Source of the DNA: an uncultured Kiritimatiellota bacterium
GTDB lineage: Bacteria; Verrucomicrobiota; Kiritimatiellia; RFP12; UBA1067
Length of the DNA: 19,743 nucleotides
Direction of reading: 5' to 3'
Assembly (NCBI GenBank): GCA_934635385.1
Contig: CAKTZI010000054.1
Location: forward strand, 1-19,743
Shown piece by piece: positions 7,594-15,741 of the stretch (position 1 is the stretch's first letter; every line of letters starts with the position of its first letter). The position numbers and the translations under genes were made by a program. Below the pieces are notes generated by a model. The model was given only the letters and a program-made list of their open reading frames with translations. It did not search any database and was not told the DNA's origin.

Positions 7594-7827
7594 ATGAGCA
7601 TTACGCTTTCAGTTCCGCCCGCTGTCGTACAGGACGTTCGGCTCTACGCCGAGCGCACAAAGACGTCGCTCAACGCGCTTTTGCGGGCTTACATGGAACG
7701 GCTGGCCGAAGAGGAGCGCGCCAAGCGCGCAAAGGAATCTGAAGATGTCTACGCCTACCTCATGGGGCAGGGCGGCTGGCTTCCCGACGGCTATTCGTTT
7801 GATCGGGAACAGGCGAACGAGAGATAG
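7594..7827 (+). CDS. Ribbon-helix-helix antitoxin (VapB-like)
   Basis: 77 residues. The N-terminal half has the ribbon-helix-helix layout: a beta strand (SITLSVP, residues 2-8), helix 1 (AVVQDVRLYAERT), a short turn (KTS) and helix 2 (LNALLRAYMERLAEEE). The C-terminal half is charged and ends with VYAYLMGQGGWLPDGYSF, probably the segment that wraps the toxin. Its stop codon is 3 bp before the PIN gene. Expected role: bind and silence the toxin and repress the shared promoter through the 7544-7561 palindrome. Several RHH antitoxin families look alike at this length, so the family name is approximate. Confidence 0.85.
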   Translation: MSITLSVPPAVVQDVRLYAERTKTSLNALLRAYMERLAEEERAKRAKESEDVYAYLMGQGGWLPDGYSFDREQANER

Positions 7828-7830
7828 ACC

Positions 7831-8241
7831 ATGCGAAAGTTCTTTGACACGAACGTCTTTCTCTATGCGTTTCTGGATCAGGGCGATGCGAAGAAGAAAA
7901 TCGCGGCCAAGCTGATTGCGGAAGCTGTGCGCGAGGGCGACGGCTGGATCTCGACACAGGTCATTCGTGAGTTCTTCAACGTGATGCTGAAGAAGTCCGC
8001 ACGGCCGATGGCGGAGATCAAGAAGGCGTATTCCGTCTTCGGCGGCTTCAAGGTCGTCGAAGACACGCTGATGCTGACGTATCGCGGGCTTGAGATCAAG
8101 GAAAAGTACGGGACGCAGTATTTCGATTCCATCATCTTGGCTTCGGCCGAAAAGGGGCTGTGCGAACGGCTCTATTCTGAAGACTTCAATGACGGGCAGG
8201 TCTATTGTGGCGTCAAGGCCGTGAATCCGTTTCGCGCCTGA
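7831..8241 (+). CDS. vapC: PIN-domain ribonuclease toxin (VapC-like)
   Basis: 136 residues, the usual size of VapC toxins. The four acidic residues of the metal site are in place: D6 (FFDTNVFLYAF), E47 (VIREFFN), D99 (YFDSIILASA) and D118 (YSEDFNDGQ). The YSEDF-x-DG ending is typical of PIN toxins. It is translated directly after the antitoxin (3-bp gap). Known VapC proteins cut tRNA or rRNA; the target here cannot be told. All catalytic positions are intact, so the toxin is probably active. The pair stands between two sugar loci and has no obvious functional link with them. Confidence 0.93.
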   Translation: MRKFFDTNVFLYAFLDQGDAKKKIAAKLIAEAVREGDGWISTQVIREFFNVMLKKSARPMAEIKKAYSVFGGFKVVEDTLMLTYRGLEIKEKYGTQYFDSIILASAEKGLCERLYSEDFNDGQVYCGVKAVNPFRA

Positions 8242-8256
8242 AGGGGCGAGAAGCTT

Positions 8257-8287
8257 CTTATCCTCATATTATGCGCAAACGGATAAG
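8257..8287. repeat. Inverted repeat CTTATCC / GGATAAG upstream of the sugar operon
   Basis: CTTATCC (8257-8263) and GGATAAG (8281-8287) are 7-bp inverted arms 17 bp apart. The right arm contains the GGATAA part of the box shared with the promoter at 1848. It may be an operator; the left arm is absent from the other promoter. Confidence 0.5.
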
Positions 8288-8312
8288 ACTTGACGGCGGG
8301 ATATGATATACT
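8272..8312 (+). promoter_or_regulatory. Promoter of the six-gene sugar operon
   Basis: TGCGCAAA (8272-8279) and GGATAA (8281-8286) are followed by ATATGATATACT (8301-8312) with an extended -10 TGA-TATACT. TTGACG at 8290-8295 is only 11 bp from TATACT and is too close to act as its -35. A GGAGGT ribosome site (8335-8340) precedes the ATG at 8348. Confidence 0.65.
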
Positions 8313-8347
8313 TCGCATTCTGAAAAACGTCATTGGAGGTTTGAAGA

Positions 8348-10066
8348 ATGCAGAAGAGAGTTTCGCTGAAGAGCGTGTCGTCCGTTGCCGTCTGTGCCAT
8401 GTGCGCCGTGGGCGCGGCGACGGATGCGTTGGCATGGGACGTGGAGCATGACGAGGTCGCGCGCCTGACCGCCGCGTTTCTGCCGGCGGAGATCAAGGAG
8501 ACGTTCGACTTCGACGACTACGGCACGATTTTGGACTACTGCCACTTCCCCGACATGACGGAAGAGGCGCCGAGGCACTTTCGCACGCTTGCGGAGCTGG
8601 AGCCGTATGCCGGCGCGGCGGACTGCGCGATCATGGCGCGGTACGGCTTCCACGGCTACTGGATGCACACGGAGATGGGGAAGTCGACGCTGATGGCGCT
8701 CCTCGCGCGCGCGTTCGGGCGCGGCGACCACCGCACGGCGGCGTTCTACCTCTCGCTGCTGACGCACCCGGTCGGTGACGAGAGCGCGCTCAATCACCCG
8801 ACGATCCTGAACTTCGTCCAGTACTGCCACTACCAGGGCGTCACGTTCGGGACGAAGAAGGTCGAGGGCGGCGCGAAGAACATCTTCGGCTTCCGCGCGG
8901 AAGGCGGCGTCGGGCGGCGTGTGCGCGAGAAGCTGCGCGGCTACCGCCCGTCCGCGCCCGCCGTCGGCGACTTCCGCGCGCAGCAGCTCGACCTCTGCGT
9001 CCGCGCCGTCAGCCAGTCGTCCTATGCCGCCGAGAAGGAGGTCGCCGTCGGCTTCGGCCGGCCCGGCGCCGCCGAGGCCCTGGCGGATCTCGTCGCGATG
9101 CAGGTGCGGGCGATCCTCGACATCGCGTGGACGTGCTGGGCGAACCGCGCGCCGGACGCGGCCCTGCCCTACGACGACTTCCAGTCGCGCTTCGACTGCG
9201 CCGCCGAGAAGGCCATGAAGGCGCTCGACCCCGGCAAGCAGGCCGTCTTCGCCGACCTCTTCGACGCGGCGCAGAATCCGCCGAACCCGAAGGGGACGGT
9301 CGCCGTCGTCTGCGAGGCCCTCGGCCTCCGCTCGAGCGGCGCGCAGTCCTACGTCGGGCGGCTTGTGCTGGGCGCGTGCGGGCGGACGCTGCGCGCGGCG
9401 GGCTATGCGGTCAAGGCATACGACTTCCGCAACCTGAAGGTCGGCGACCTCTCGCCCGCCGAGACGCCGGTCCTGGTCGTGACGGCCGGGTATGACGCGC
9501 CGGACGAGGATGCGGCGCGTGTCCTGGTTGCCTACCGCGAGGCCGGCGGAAAGATCGTCTACGTGTGCGGACAGGACCCGACGTCGGCGGCCGACCGCGC
9601 GGTCAGCGGACGTCCGCTGGTGGTCGGGCACGGCGACCCGCGCGACATTTCCGGCTTCAGCGGCCTGCTCGTCGAGCGGGCGCCGGAGGAGCTGCCCGTC
9701 TCGCCCGGCTGGCACAAGGAGGGCGCGTGCCCCGACTGGCGGACGATGGCGGTCGTCGTGGACGGCGCGCGGCATGCGCTCCGGCGCGATGCGAACGGCG
9801 ACGGCTACGCGAAGCCGGCCTGCGCGGAGGAAATCCGCCTGGCGGACGGCGTTGCGCCGCTGGCCTTTCTCGACAACGGCGCGTCGCGCTTCTGCGTCGC
9901 CGCGCGCAAGGGGAACGTGACGTGGCTGCCGGTCTACCTTCTCACGCCGTTCCTCTTCTCGGACGACACGGCGCTCGACTTCGGCGCGCTCCGGCTCGAC
10001 TCGTTCGCCGCGCCGCTCTTCCTGTCCGTCGTGCGCGAGGGCTTCCGGGAGGCGTCGGCGCGATGA
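8348..10066 (+). CDS. Secreted zinc-phospholipase-C / S1-P1-nuclease-like protein fused to a GATase-like domain
   Basis: 572 residues. A signal peptide ends in DALA, so cleavage would leave Trp30 as the mature N-terminus. An N-terminal Trp that ligates zinc is a hallmark of bacterial zinc phospholipase C and S1/P1 nucleases. Other candidate ligands follow in family-like order: H34 (WDVEH), H66/D69 (YCHFPDM), H102/H107 (FHGYWMH), and H140-x3-D144-x5-H150 (LTHPVGDESALNH), close to the H-x3-D-x-H-type motif of the family. From about residue 325 a flavodoxin-like alpha/beta segment (ETPVLVVTAGYD then GGKIVYVCGQD) resembles the GATase-like domains of the glycosidase at 3686. Role unknown: phosphoester hydrolysis of a glycan decoration or lipid is possible. 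It opens the operon, and its TGA overlaps the next ATG. Confidence 0.65.
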   Translation: MQKRVSLKSVSSVAVCAMCAVGAATDALAWDVEHDEVARLTAAFLPAEIKETFDFDDYGTILDYCHFPDMTEEAPRHFRTLAELEPYAGAADCAIMARYGFHGYWMHTEMGKSTLMALLARAFGRGDHRTAAFYLSLLTHPVGDESALNHPTILNFVQYCHYQGVTFGTKKVEGGAKNIFGFRAEGGVGRRVREKLRGYRPSAPAVGDFRAQQLDLCVRAVSQSSYAAEKEVAVGFGRPGAAEALADLVAMQVRAILDIAWTCWANRAPDAALPYDDFQSRFDCAAEKAMKALDPGKQAVFADLFDAAQNPPNPKGTVAVVCEALGLRSSGAQSYVGRLVLGACGRTLRAAGYAVKAYDFRNLKVGDLSPAETPVLVVTAGYDAPDEDAARVLVAYREAGGKIVYVCGQDPTSAADRAVSGRPLVVGHGDPRDISGFSGLLVERAPEELPVSPGWHKEGACPDWRTMAVVVDGARHALRRDANGDGYAKPACAEEIRLADGVAPLAFLDNGASRFCVAARKGNVTWLPVYLLTPFLFSDDTALDFGALRLDSFAAPLFLSVVREGFREASAR

Positions 10067-11430
10067 GCGGCGCCCTGCGACCGAGCGCGGGCGGGAGGCT
10101 TTCCATCCGCGAGAAGGTCTGCTATGCGATGGGGGACGCGGCGGCGAACATCGCCTGGCGCGGCGTCGCCGCATTCCTCTTCATCGTCTACACGGATCAG
10201 TTCGGCCTCGCGCCCGCCGCTGTCGGCACGCTGCTGCTTGTCGCGCGCATCGGGGACGGCGTCTCGGACATCGCCATGGGCATCGTCGCCGACCGCACGA
10301 ACACGCGCTGGGGCAAGTTCCGTCCCTGGATGCTCTGGTCGGCCCTGCCGCTCGGCGCGACGCTTTCTCTGGTGTTCACCTGTCCCGAAGGCCTGGGCCC
10401 GACGGGACGGCTCGTCTACGCCTACGTGACCTACATCGCCTTCACGCTCGCCTACACGGCGCAGGGCATCCCCTACGGTGCGCTCCTGACGGTGATGTCG
10501 CCGGATGACCGCGAGCGCACGTCGCTCGGCAGCTACAAGATGGTCGGCGCGTTCGCCGGCGGCATGGCCGTGCAGGGGCTGCTCATCGTCCTGAAGGAGC
10601 ATTTCCATTCCTACACGATCCCGATCTACATCCTCTCGGCCGTGCTGGTCGTGCTGATGCCGGTCACCTTCTTCGGCACGCGCGAGCGCGTCTCGCCGCC
10701 GAAAGGCCAGAAGTCGTCCGTCCGGGACGATCTCGGCGACCTCCTCCTGCGCAACTTCCCGTGGGGCGTGCTGCTGGCCGTCTCGCTTCTCTACAACGTC
10801 TACAACTCGGTGAAGCAGGGCGTGACGATCATCTACTTCACGCATTTCCTGGGGCGGGAGCTGGCTTGCGCGTCGTACATGACGCTCCTCATGCTCGCGT
10901 CCGTCGTCGGCGCCGCGCTCACCTCGCCGCTCGCCGTCCGCTTCGGCAAGCGCAGCCTCTTCGTGGCCGCGCTCCTCCTGTCGGGCGTGTTCAGCGCGGC
11001 CCTGTGGTTCTGCGGGCCGGCGGACGTGCACGCCATCTTCGCGCTCGGCATCGCGTCCGAGCTGTTCGCGGCGATTCTCCCGACCCTCTGCTTCGTCATG
11101 CTGGGCGACGTCGCGGACTACTCCGAGCTGCGCAACGGGCGGCGCGCGTCCGGCCTCGTCTACTCGGCGGCCTCGTTCGCGATGAAGGCGGGCGGCGGAC
11201 TTGCGGGGCTGCTCATCGGCGTCGTCCTCGCCCGCTGCGGCTATGACGGCCTGGCGAAGGAGACGATCGCGGGGGCGGTTCCCGGCATCAAGGCGCTCAT
11301 GAGCTGGATTCCGGGCGCGCTCGCCGTCGCGACGGCGGCCGTCATGGCCCTTTACCCGATTACGACGGCCCGGATGGCCGAGATTTCCGCCGCGCTTGCC
11401 GCGCGGCGCCTTGAAAGGACGGAACGATGA
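10063..11430 (+). CDS. GPH-family sugar:cation symporter (MFS)
   Basis: 455 residues with about 12 hydrophobic segments. The loop DRTNTRWGKFRPWMLW from residue 77 is the signature of the glycoside-pentoside-hexuronide (GPH) symporters such as MelB, XynB-type and YicJ. A second conserved region follows the first half (YGALLTVMSPDDRERTSLGSYK). The start is set by the ATGA overlap with the preceding gene and by GGGAGG at 10047-10052; the frame is open further upstream only as an antisense-like run through the previous gene. Expected role: import of an oligosaccharide or glycoside across the inner membrane using Na+ or H+. Because a cytosolic GH94 phosphorylase ends the operon, a beta-disaccharide is the likely cargo (inference). 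Confidence 0.93.
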   Translation: MSGALRPSAGGRLSIREKVCYAMGDAAANIAWRGVAAFLFIVYTDQFGLAPAAVGTLLLVARIGDGVSDIAMGIVADRTNTRWGKFRPWMLWSALPLGATLSLVFTCPEGLGPTGRLVYAYVTYIAFTLAYTAQGIPYGALLTVMSPDDRERTSLGSYKMVGAFAGGMAVQGLLIVLKEHFHSYTIPIYILSAVLVVLMPVTFFGTRERVSPPKGQKSSVRDDLGDLLLRNFPWGVLLAVSLLYNVYNSVKQGVTIIYFTHFLGRELACASYMTLLMLASVVGAALTSPLAVRFGKRSLFVAALLLSGVFSAALWFCGPADVHAIFALGIASELFAAILPTLCFVMLGDVADYSELRNGRRASGLVYSAASFAMKAGGGLAGLLIGVVLARCGYDGLAKETIAGAVPGIKALMSWIPGALAVATAAVMALYPITTARMAEISAALAARRLERTER

Positions 11431-13658
11431 TGATGGTTTCCCGATGCCTCTGCGGATTGCTTGCGCTACTGTCGGCAGCCGCCCTGGCCGATGCGATGGA
11501 GGCGGCCTGGGCGCGGGCGAAGTGGATCGGCGAGAACCTGCCGCCGGGCGTCAAGGCCGTTTCCGAAAAGAACTGTCCCGTCTTCCGCACGGCGCTTGAA
11601 CTGCCGGACGCGCCGGCGAAGGCCGAGGTCACGGTGACGGGGCTTGGCTTCTTCGAGGTCTACGTGAACGGGCAGAAGGCCGGCGACGAGGTGCTGACGC
11701 CCGCCGCCTGCGACGGAACGCACCGGTGCTACTACTACGCCTGGGACGTCGCCGCGCTTCTGAAGAAGGGCGCGAACGAGATCCGCATCTGGACGGCGCC
11801 CGGCTATTCGGACGACTTCTTCGAGTTCGGCTGGCGGCGCGTCGCGGAATACCCGAAGCGCGCGCGGCTGGCGCTGGCGGGCGTCTGCGCGGACGGCTCG
11901 CCGTTCGCGGTGACGACGGACGGCGCGTGGCAGGTCTCGCCGAAGAGCCCGATCTCCTTCGCGAGCATCTACCTTGGCGAGCGCTACGACGCGGGCTTCG
12001 ACGGCTGGGACTGGCAGCCGGCGAAGGTGCTGGACGACTTCGACCGCCAGGAGGTCGTCAACCGCGTGCCGGAGCTGTGGCGTCCGCGCGTCGGCCCGCC
12101 GGAGCTGCGCCGCTTCGACGGCGCGCCGGTCCGCCTGTATGACGCGCGCCCGCCGAAGGCGATCCTGCGTCCAAACAGCGCGGCGCACGCATTCGTCGTC
12201 GATGCGGGCGTCAACCGCGCCGGCGTCGTGGGCATCCGCGCGAAAGGCCCGCGCGGGACGGTCATCACGCTGTCCTACGCCGAGGAGCTCGACCCCGTGA
12301 CGAACGACCTCGACACGCGCACGAACCGCACGCGGGAGACGATCCGCGACACGTTCGCGCTCGCCGGCACGGGCGACTGGGAGACCTTCCGTCCGCGTTT
12401 CACCTACCACGGCTTCCGCTACGTGCGCGTCGATGGCTATCCGGGCGAGCTGACGGCGGCTGACGTCACGTGCTACGCCGTCGGCGCGGACGTCGCGACG
12501 ACAGGCGGCTTCGCGTGCTCCGACCCGTTCCTCAACCGCTTCCACGCGGCGGCCGTCAACTCGATGCGCGCGAACTTCATGAGCTACCCGACCGACTGCC
12601 CCGTGCGTGACGAGCGCACCCCCTGCCAGCTCGACTCGCAGGTCTACGAGGAGACGGCGATGCTCAACTTCGACATGCGGGCGTTCTACGCGAAATGGCT
12701 GGACGACATCGACCTCGGCGGCATCGGCGGACGCTTCTGCCCCGACTGGATGGGCGACGGCATCGTGCTGCCGTGGCGGCACTACGTCGCCTACGCCGAC
12801 CGGAACGTCCTCGCGCGGCACGACCCGATCGCCCGGGACAAGTTCGAGAAGATGCTTGCGGCCTATCCGGGGCTGGTCGTCGACTGGGGCTTCGGCGACT
12901 GGTGCGTGCCGAACGACGGCGCGCAGGGCTACCTCAGCGCGTTCGGCTACGTGAAGGAGGTGAACACGGCGCTGTTCGCCTACGCGGCCGACTGCCTCGC
13001 GAAGAGCGCCGCCGCGCTGGGGCGTCCGGCGGAGGCGGCGCGGTACGCCGGACTCTTCGGGCAGATCCGCCGCGCCTACAATGCGGCGTTCTTCCGGGAC
13101 GGCGCGTATGCGGGGGGCGCGCAGACGCCGACGGCGCTCGCGTTCGCCTTCGGGCTGGTCGAGCCGTCCGCGCGCGAAAGCGCCTACCGGGCGCTCGTCC
13201 GGCACATCCGCGAGCGGGACGGCGGAAAGTTCACGACGGGCATCTGGGGGACGTCGCTCCTGGGCGAGGTCCTCGCGGACGGCGGCGACGCCGACCTCAT
13301 GCTCGCGATGATGAAGGGCCCCGGCTACCCCAGCTTCGGCTACATGTTCGAGAAGTACGACGCGACGAGCCTCTGGGAGCAGTGGCACCCGCACGGCGAG
13401 ATGAACTCGCACAGCCACGCGATGATGGCGGGCGCGGAGAAGTGGTTCTTCACGCGCATCCTCGGCATCCGCCCGTCGGGCCCCGGCACGGTCGAGGTCG
13501 TCGAGCCGGTCGCGCCGTCCTCTCTCCAGTGGGCGCGCGGACACGTGACGACGCCGGACGGGCGCATCGAGGTCGCGTGGCGCCGCGACGCGGAAGGAAA
13601 GATCGTCAGGGAGCAACCGAAAGAAACGAAGGAAGCAAAACGAAAGGAACAGAAATGA
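11427..13658 (+). CDS. Secreted GH78 alpha-L-rhamnosidase
   Basis: 743 residues with a signal peptide (LLALLSAAALADA, about 10-23). An N-terminal beta-sandwich carries the usual LGFFEVYVNGQKAGDEVLTP, and a second one carries HGFRYVRVDGYPG. The (alpha/alpha)6 barrel holds the family motif DCPVRDERTPCQLD: D390, D395/E396 and D403 are in the expected places, although GWTG of the usual RLGWTGD is replaced by PCQL. WMGDGIVLPW, GDWCVP and SLWEQWHP (E651, candidate general base) follow, then NSHSHAMMAGAEKWFF. It should release alpha-L-rhamnose from a glycan or glycoside. The start is one of three tandem ATGs; the first overlaps the symporter stop and is served by AAAGGA. The C-terminus is a Lys/Glu-rich tail. 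Confidence 0.9.
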   Translation: MMMVSRCLCGLLALLSAAALADAMEAAWARAKWIGENLPPGVKAVSEKNCPVFRTALELPDAPAKAEVTVTGLGFFEVYVNGQKAGDEVLTPAACDGTHRCYYYAWDVAALLKKGANEIRIWTAPGYSDDFFEFGWRRVAEYPKRARLALAGVCADGSPFAVTTDGAWQVSPKSPISFASIYLGERYDAGFDGWDWQPAKVLDDFDRQEVVNRVPELWRPRVGPPELRRFDGAPVRLYDARPPKAILRPNSAAHAFVVDAGVNRAGVVGIRAKGPRGTVITLSYAEELDPVTNDLDTRTNRTRETIRDTFALAGTGDWETFRPRFTYHGFRYVRVDGYPGELTAADVTCYAVGADVATTGGFACSDPFLNRFHAAAVNSMRANFMSYPTDCPVRDERTPCQLDSQVYEETAMLNFDMRAFYAKWLDDIDLGGIGGRFCPDWMGDGIVLPWRHYVAYADRNVLARHDPIARDKFEKMLAAYPGLVVDWGFGDWCVPNDGAQGYLSAFGYVKEVNTALFAYAADCLAKSAAALGRPAEAARYAGLFGQIRRAYNAAFFRDGAYAGGAQTPTALAFAFGLVEPSARESAYRALVRHIRERDGGKFTTGIWGTSLLGEVLADGGDADLMLAMMKGPGYPSFGYMFEKYDATSLWEQWHPHGEMNSHSHAMMAGAEKWFFTRILGIRPSGPGTVEVVEPVAPSSLQWARGHVTTPDGRIEVAWRRDAEGKIVREQPKETKEAKRKEQK

Positions 13659-14704
13659 AGACAAGGGCAATCGTCTATGATGGAGTCGACCAGGTTCGGC
13701 TCGGGGAAGTGACCCTCCCGGCCTGCGGGCCGAAGCAGGTCGTCGCGAAGACGCTCTACACGTTCGTCTCGCCCGGCACGGAACTGCGCGTTCTCGGCGG
13801 ACACTACGGGGCGGCGGGCAACTACCCGCTCGTGCCCGGCTACGCGGCGATCTCCGAGATCGTCGAGGTCGGCGCCGAGGTGCGGGGCTTCCGCGTCGGC
13901 GATCGGATCAGCTGCCGGAACGCGGCGCGCTTCGCGGACATGAACGTCATGTGGGGCGGCGAGGCCGGAATGCACGTCTACGACACCGAGACCGAGGACA
14001 CGCCCGTCCTCCTGCCGCAGGGCCTGACGGACGAGCAGTGCCTGCCGTATGCGGCGGCGGAGGTCGCGGCGATCTCCCTGCGCGGCGTCGAGGCGGCGGA
14101 CCCAAAGGAGGGCGAGACCGCGCTTGTCATCGGACAGGGCATGATCGGGCAGTTCTCGGCGATGTTCCTGAAGCTTCGCGGCGCGAAGGTCGTCGTCGCC
14201 GACATCGACGCGAACCGCCTGGCGGAGTCGGCCAAGGCGGGCGTCTCGGCGGCGGTGAACCTCTCGGAGAACGGCGCGGCCGACCGCGTGGCGCGCCTCG
14301 GCAACGGCGGGTTTGACATCGTCGTCGAGGCGTCGGGCTCGATTCCCGGCGTCGAGCTCGCGTACCGGATGATCCGCCGCAAGCCGCAGAACTACTCGGC
14401 GGACTACAAGGTCGAGCCGATCCGCTTCTACGGGCACGACTGGCCGCGCCTCGTGATGCAGGCGAACTACATCAGGGAGATCGCGATCAACCCGTTCGCG
14501 TTCTTCGCGGGCGAGGGCGTGACGATCCTCACGCCCGCCGACCGCGGCGTCGAGGAGCGCCAGCGCGTCGTCGAATACGTCCGCGCGGGGAAGGTGGACA
14601 TGACGCCGTTCCTGGGGAACGTCGTCCCGTGCGCCGACATGCCGGCGTTCTACCGCAAGCTGCAGCGGCGCGAGATCGTCTCGCTCGTCGGAGACTGGAG
14701 GTAA
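13655..14704 (+). CDS. MDR-superfamily dehydrogenase lacking zinc ligands
   Basis: 349 residues. The nucleotide-binding motif is GQGMIG (160-165), with the acidic VVADID about 20 residues later, typical of NAD(H)-linked medium-chain dehydrogenases. The N-terminal domain has VSPGTELRVLGG where zinc alcohol dehydrogenases have a Cys-containing motif, and VPGYAAIS where they have GHE. No four-Cys structural zinc loop is present. This fits the BchC/'zinc-binding dehydrogenase' side branch that acts without catalytic zinc. Substrate unknown; given its place, oxidation or reduction of a sugar or sugar-derived ketone is likely. The ATG overlaps the rhamnosidase stop (ATGA), and a Gfo/Idh/MocA gene follows 4 bp after its stop. 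Confidence 0.85.
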   Translation: MKTRAIVYDGVDQVRLGEVTLPACGPKQVVAKTLYTFVSPGTELRVLGGHYGAAGNYPLVPGYAAISEIVEVGAEVRGFRVGDRISCRNAARFADMNVMWGGEAGMHVYDTETEDTPVLLPQGLTDEQCLPYAAAEVAAISLRGVEAADPKEGETALVIGQGMIGQFSAMFLKLRGAKVVVADIDANRLAESAKAGVSAAVNLSENGAADRVARLGNGGFDIVVEASGSIPGVELAYRMIRRKPQNYSADYKVEPIRFYGHDWPRLVMQANYIREIAINPFAFFAGEGVTILTPADRGVEERQRVVEYVRAGKVDMTPFLGNVVPCADMPAFYRKLQRREIVSLVGDWR

Positions 14705-14708
14705 GGAA

Positions 14709-15713
14709 ATGAAGAGACTGAAATGGGCCTGCATCGGCGTCGGGAAGTTCTCGAACCTGCGCGGGGGAGTCAACGCGATCGCCTATGCGCACGCCGAGGC
14801 GCTGAAGCGCAACGCGGCGGCGTTCGAGCTTGTCGCGGGGGCGTCGCTGGATCAGCAGAACCTCGACGACTTCGCGCGCGAATACCCGTGCCGGGGCTAT
14901 CTCGACATGAAGGAGCTCTTCGCGCGGGAGAAGCCGGACGGCTGCACGATCTCCACCTGGGCGCCGGCGCGCGAGGAACACGTCCTCGCCGCGATCGACG
15001 CGGGCGTGAAGAACGTCCTCATCGAGAAGCCGCTCTCGCTCACGATGGCCGCCGCCGACCGCATGAAGGCCGCCGCCGACAGGGCGGGCGCGCGCCTCTT
15101 CGTCAACTTCCAGCGCCGCTACGGACGGCCGTTCGCCCTCGTCAAGGAGGCGGTCGAGCGGGGACGGCTCGGCAAGGTCACGTCAATCGAGCTCATGCAG
15201 CCGTGCGCGAACGCGCTGGACTTCGGGCCGCATTTCGTCAACATGGCGCTCTACTTCCTCGGCAACCCGAAGGCGGAGACGATCCTCGCCGGCGCGGAAG
15301 GGCTGGAGACCGTCCCGTGGCACGGAATGAAGGTCGAGAAGTCGATGACGGCGACCGTGTTCCTGTCGGACGGCGTCAAGCTCTTCTATTCGGCGACGCC
15401 GGCGAACCGCTGGGAGGACGTCGTCATCCGCGTGAACGGCACGGACGGCTTTGCGGAGCTTTTCTGCAACACGCCGCCCGGCGCGAAGAGCGTCGTGCGG
15501 CTCGTCACGCCGGACGGCATCGAGAATCCCGCGCTGGACGAGAACTTCCACCACGGCGACGCCGACCCGTACCTCTACTTCGAGCGGGCCTACGCCGACC
15601 TCGCCCAGGCGATCGCGACGGGCGCGCCCTGTCGCCTGGACTTCGACGCGGGCTACAACACGCAGGCCGTCCTCCTCGGCATCTACGACGCCGCGAAGAG
15701 GGCGCGCGGGTGA
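14709..15713 (+). CDS. Gfo/Idh/MocA-family oxidoreductase
   Basis: 334 residues. The N-terminal Rossmann fold opens with ACIGVGKF (G10, G12), an imperfect GxGxxG motif. The family signature EKP is at 106-108 (VLIEKPLSLT) and is followed by VNFQRRYG. The C-terminal alpha/beta domain has DFGPHFVNMALYFLG, where the His is a candidate catalytic residue. Members oxidise or reduce sugars and cyclitols with NAD(P). It is translated from AAGGAA just after the MDR gene, so the two enzymes probably act in sequence on the same compound (inference). Substrate cannot be told from sequence. Confidence 0.9.
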   Translation: MKRLKWACIGVGKFSNLRGGVNAIAYAHAEALKRNAAAFELVAGASLDQQNLDDFAREYPCRGYLDMKELFAREKPDGCTISTWAPAREEHVLAAIDAGVKNVLIEKPLSLTMAAADRMKAAADRAGARLFVNFQRRYGRPFALVKEAVERGRLGKVTSIELMQPCANALDFGPHFVNMALYFLGNPKAETILAGAEGLETVPWHGMKVEKSMTATVFLSDGVKLFYSATPANRWEDVVIRVNGTDGFAELFCNTPPGAKSVVRLVTPDGIENPALDENFHHGDADPYLYFERAYADLAQAIATGAPCRLDFDAGYNTQAVLLGIYDAAKRARG

Positions 15714-15741
15714 TTCTCAAGACGAACAAGTGGGCAGAAAG

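Noticed and set aside
8242..8260. AGAAGCTTCT palindrome as a terminator for the toxin gene
   Set aside because: It has no loop and no following T run.
8290..8295. TTGACG as the -35 of the sugar operon promoter
   Set aside because: Only 11 bp separate it from TATACT, and it is absent from the sister promoter at 1848.
9565..10062. A long upstream extension of the symporter gene
   Set aside because: It runs inside the previous gene in another frame with Arg/Gly-rich nonsense. The ATG at 10063 gives a normal GPH protein and has a ribosome site.
8330..10174. A 614-codon minus-strand frame opposite the PLC-like gene, and similar ones at 11466-13670 and 16444-17415
   Set aside because: Same cause: Arg-rich, repetitive translations without motifs, mirroring well supported plus-strand genes.
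15451..15741. An upstream extension of the GH94 gene
   Set aside because: It overlaps the Gfo/Idh gene in another frame and is Arg/Thr/Ser-rich. The family N-terminus starts at 15742.
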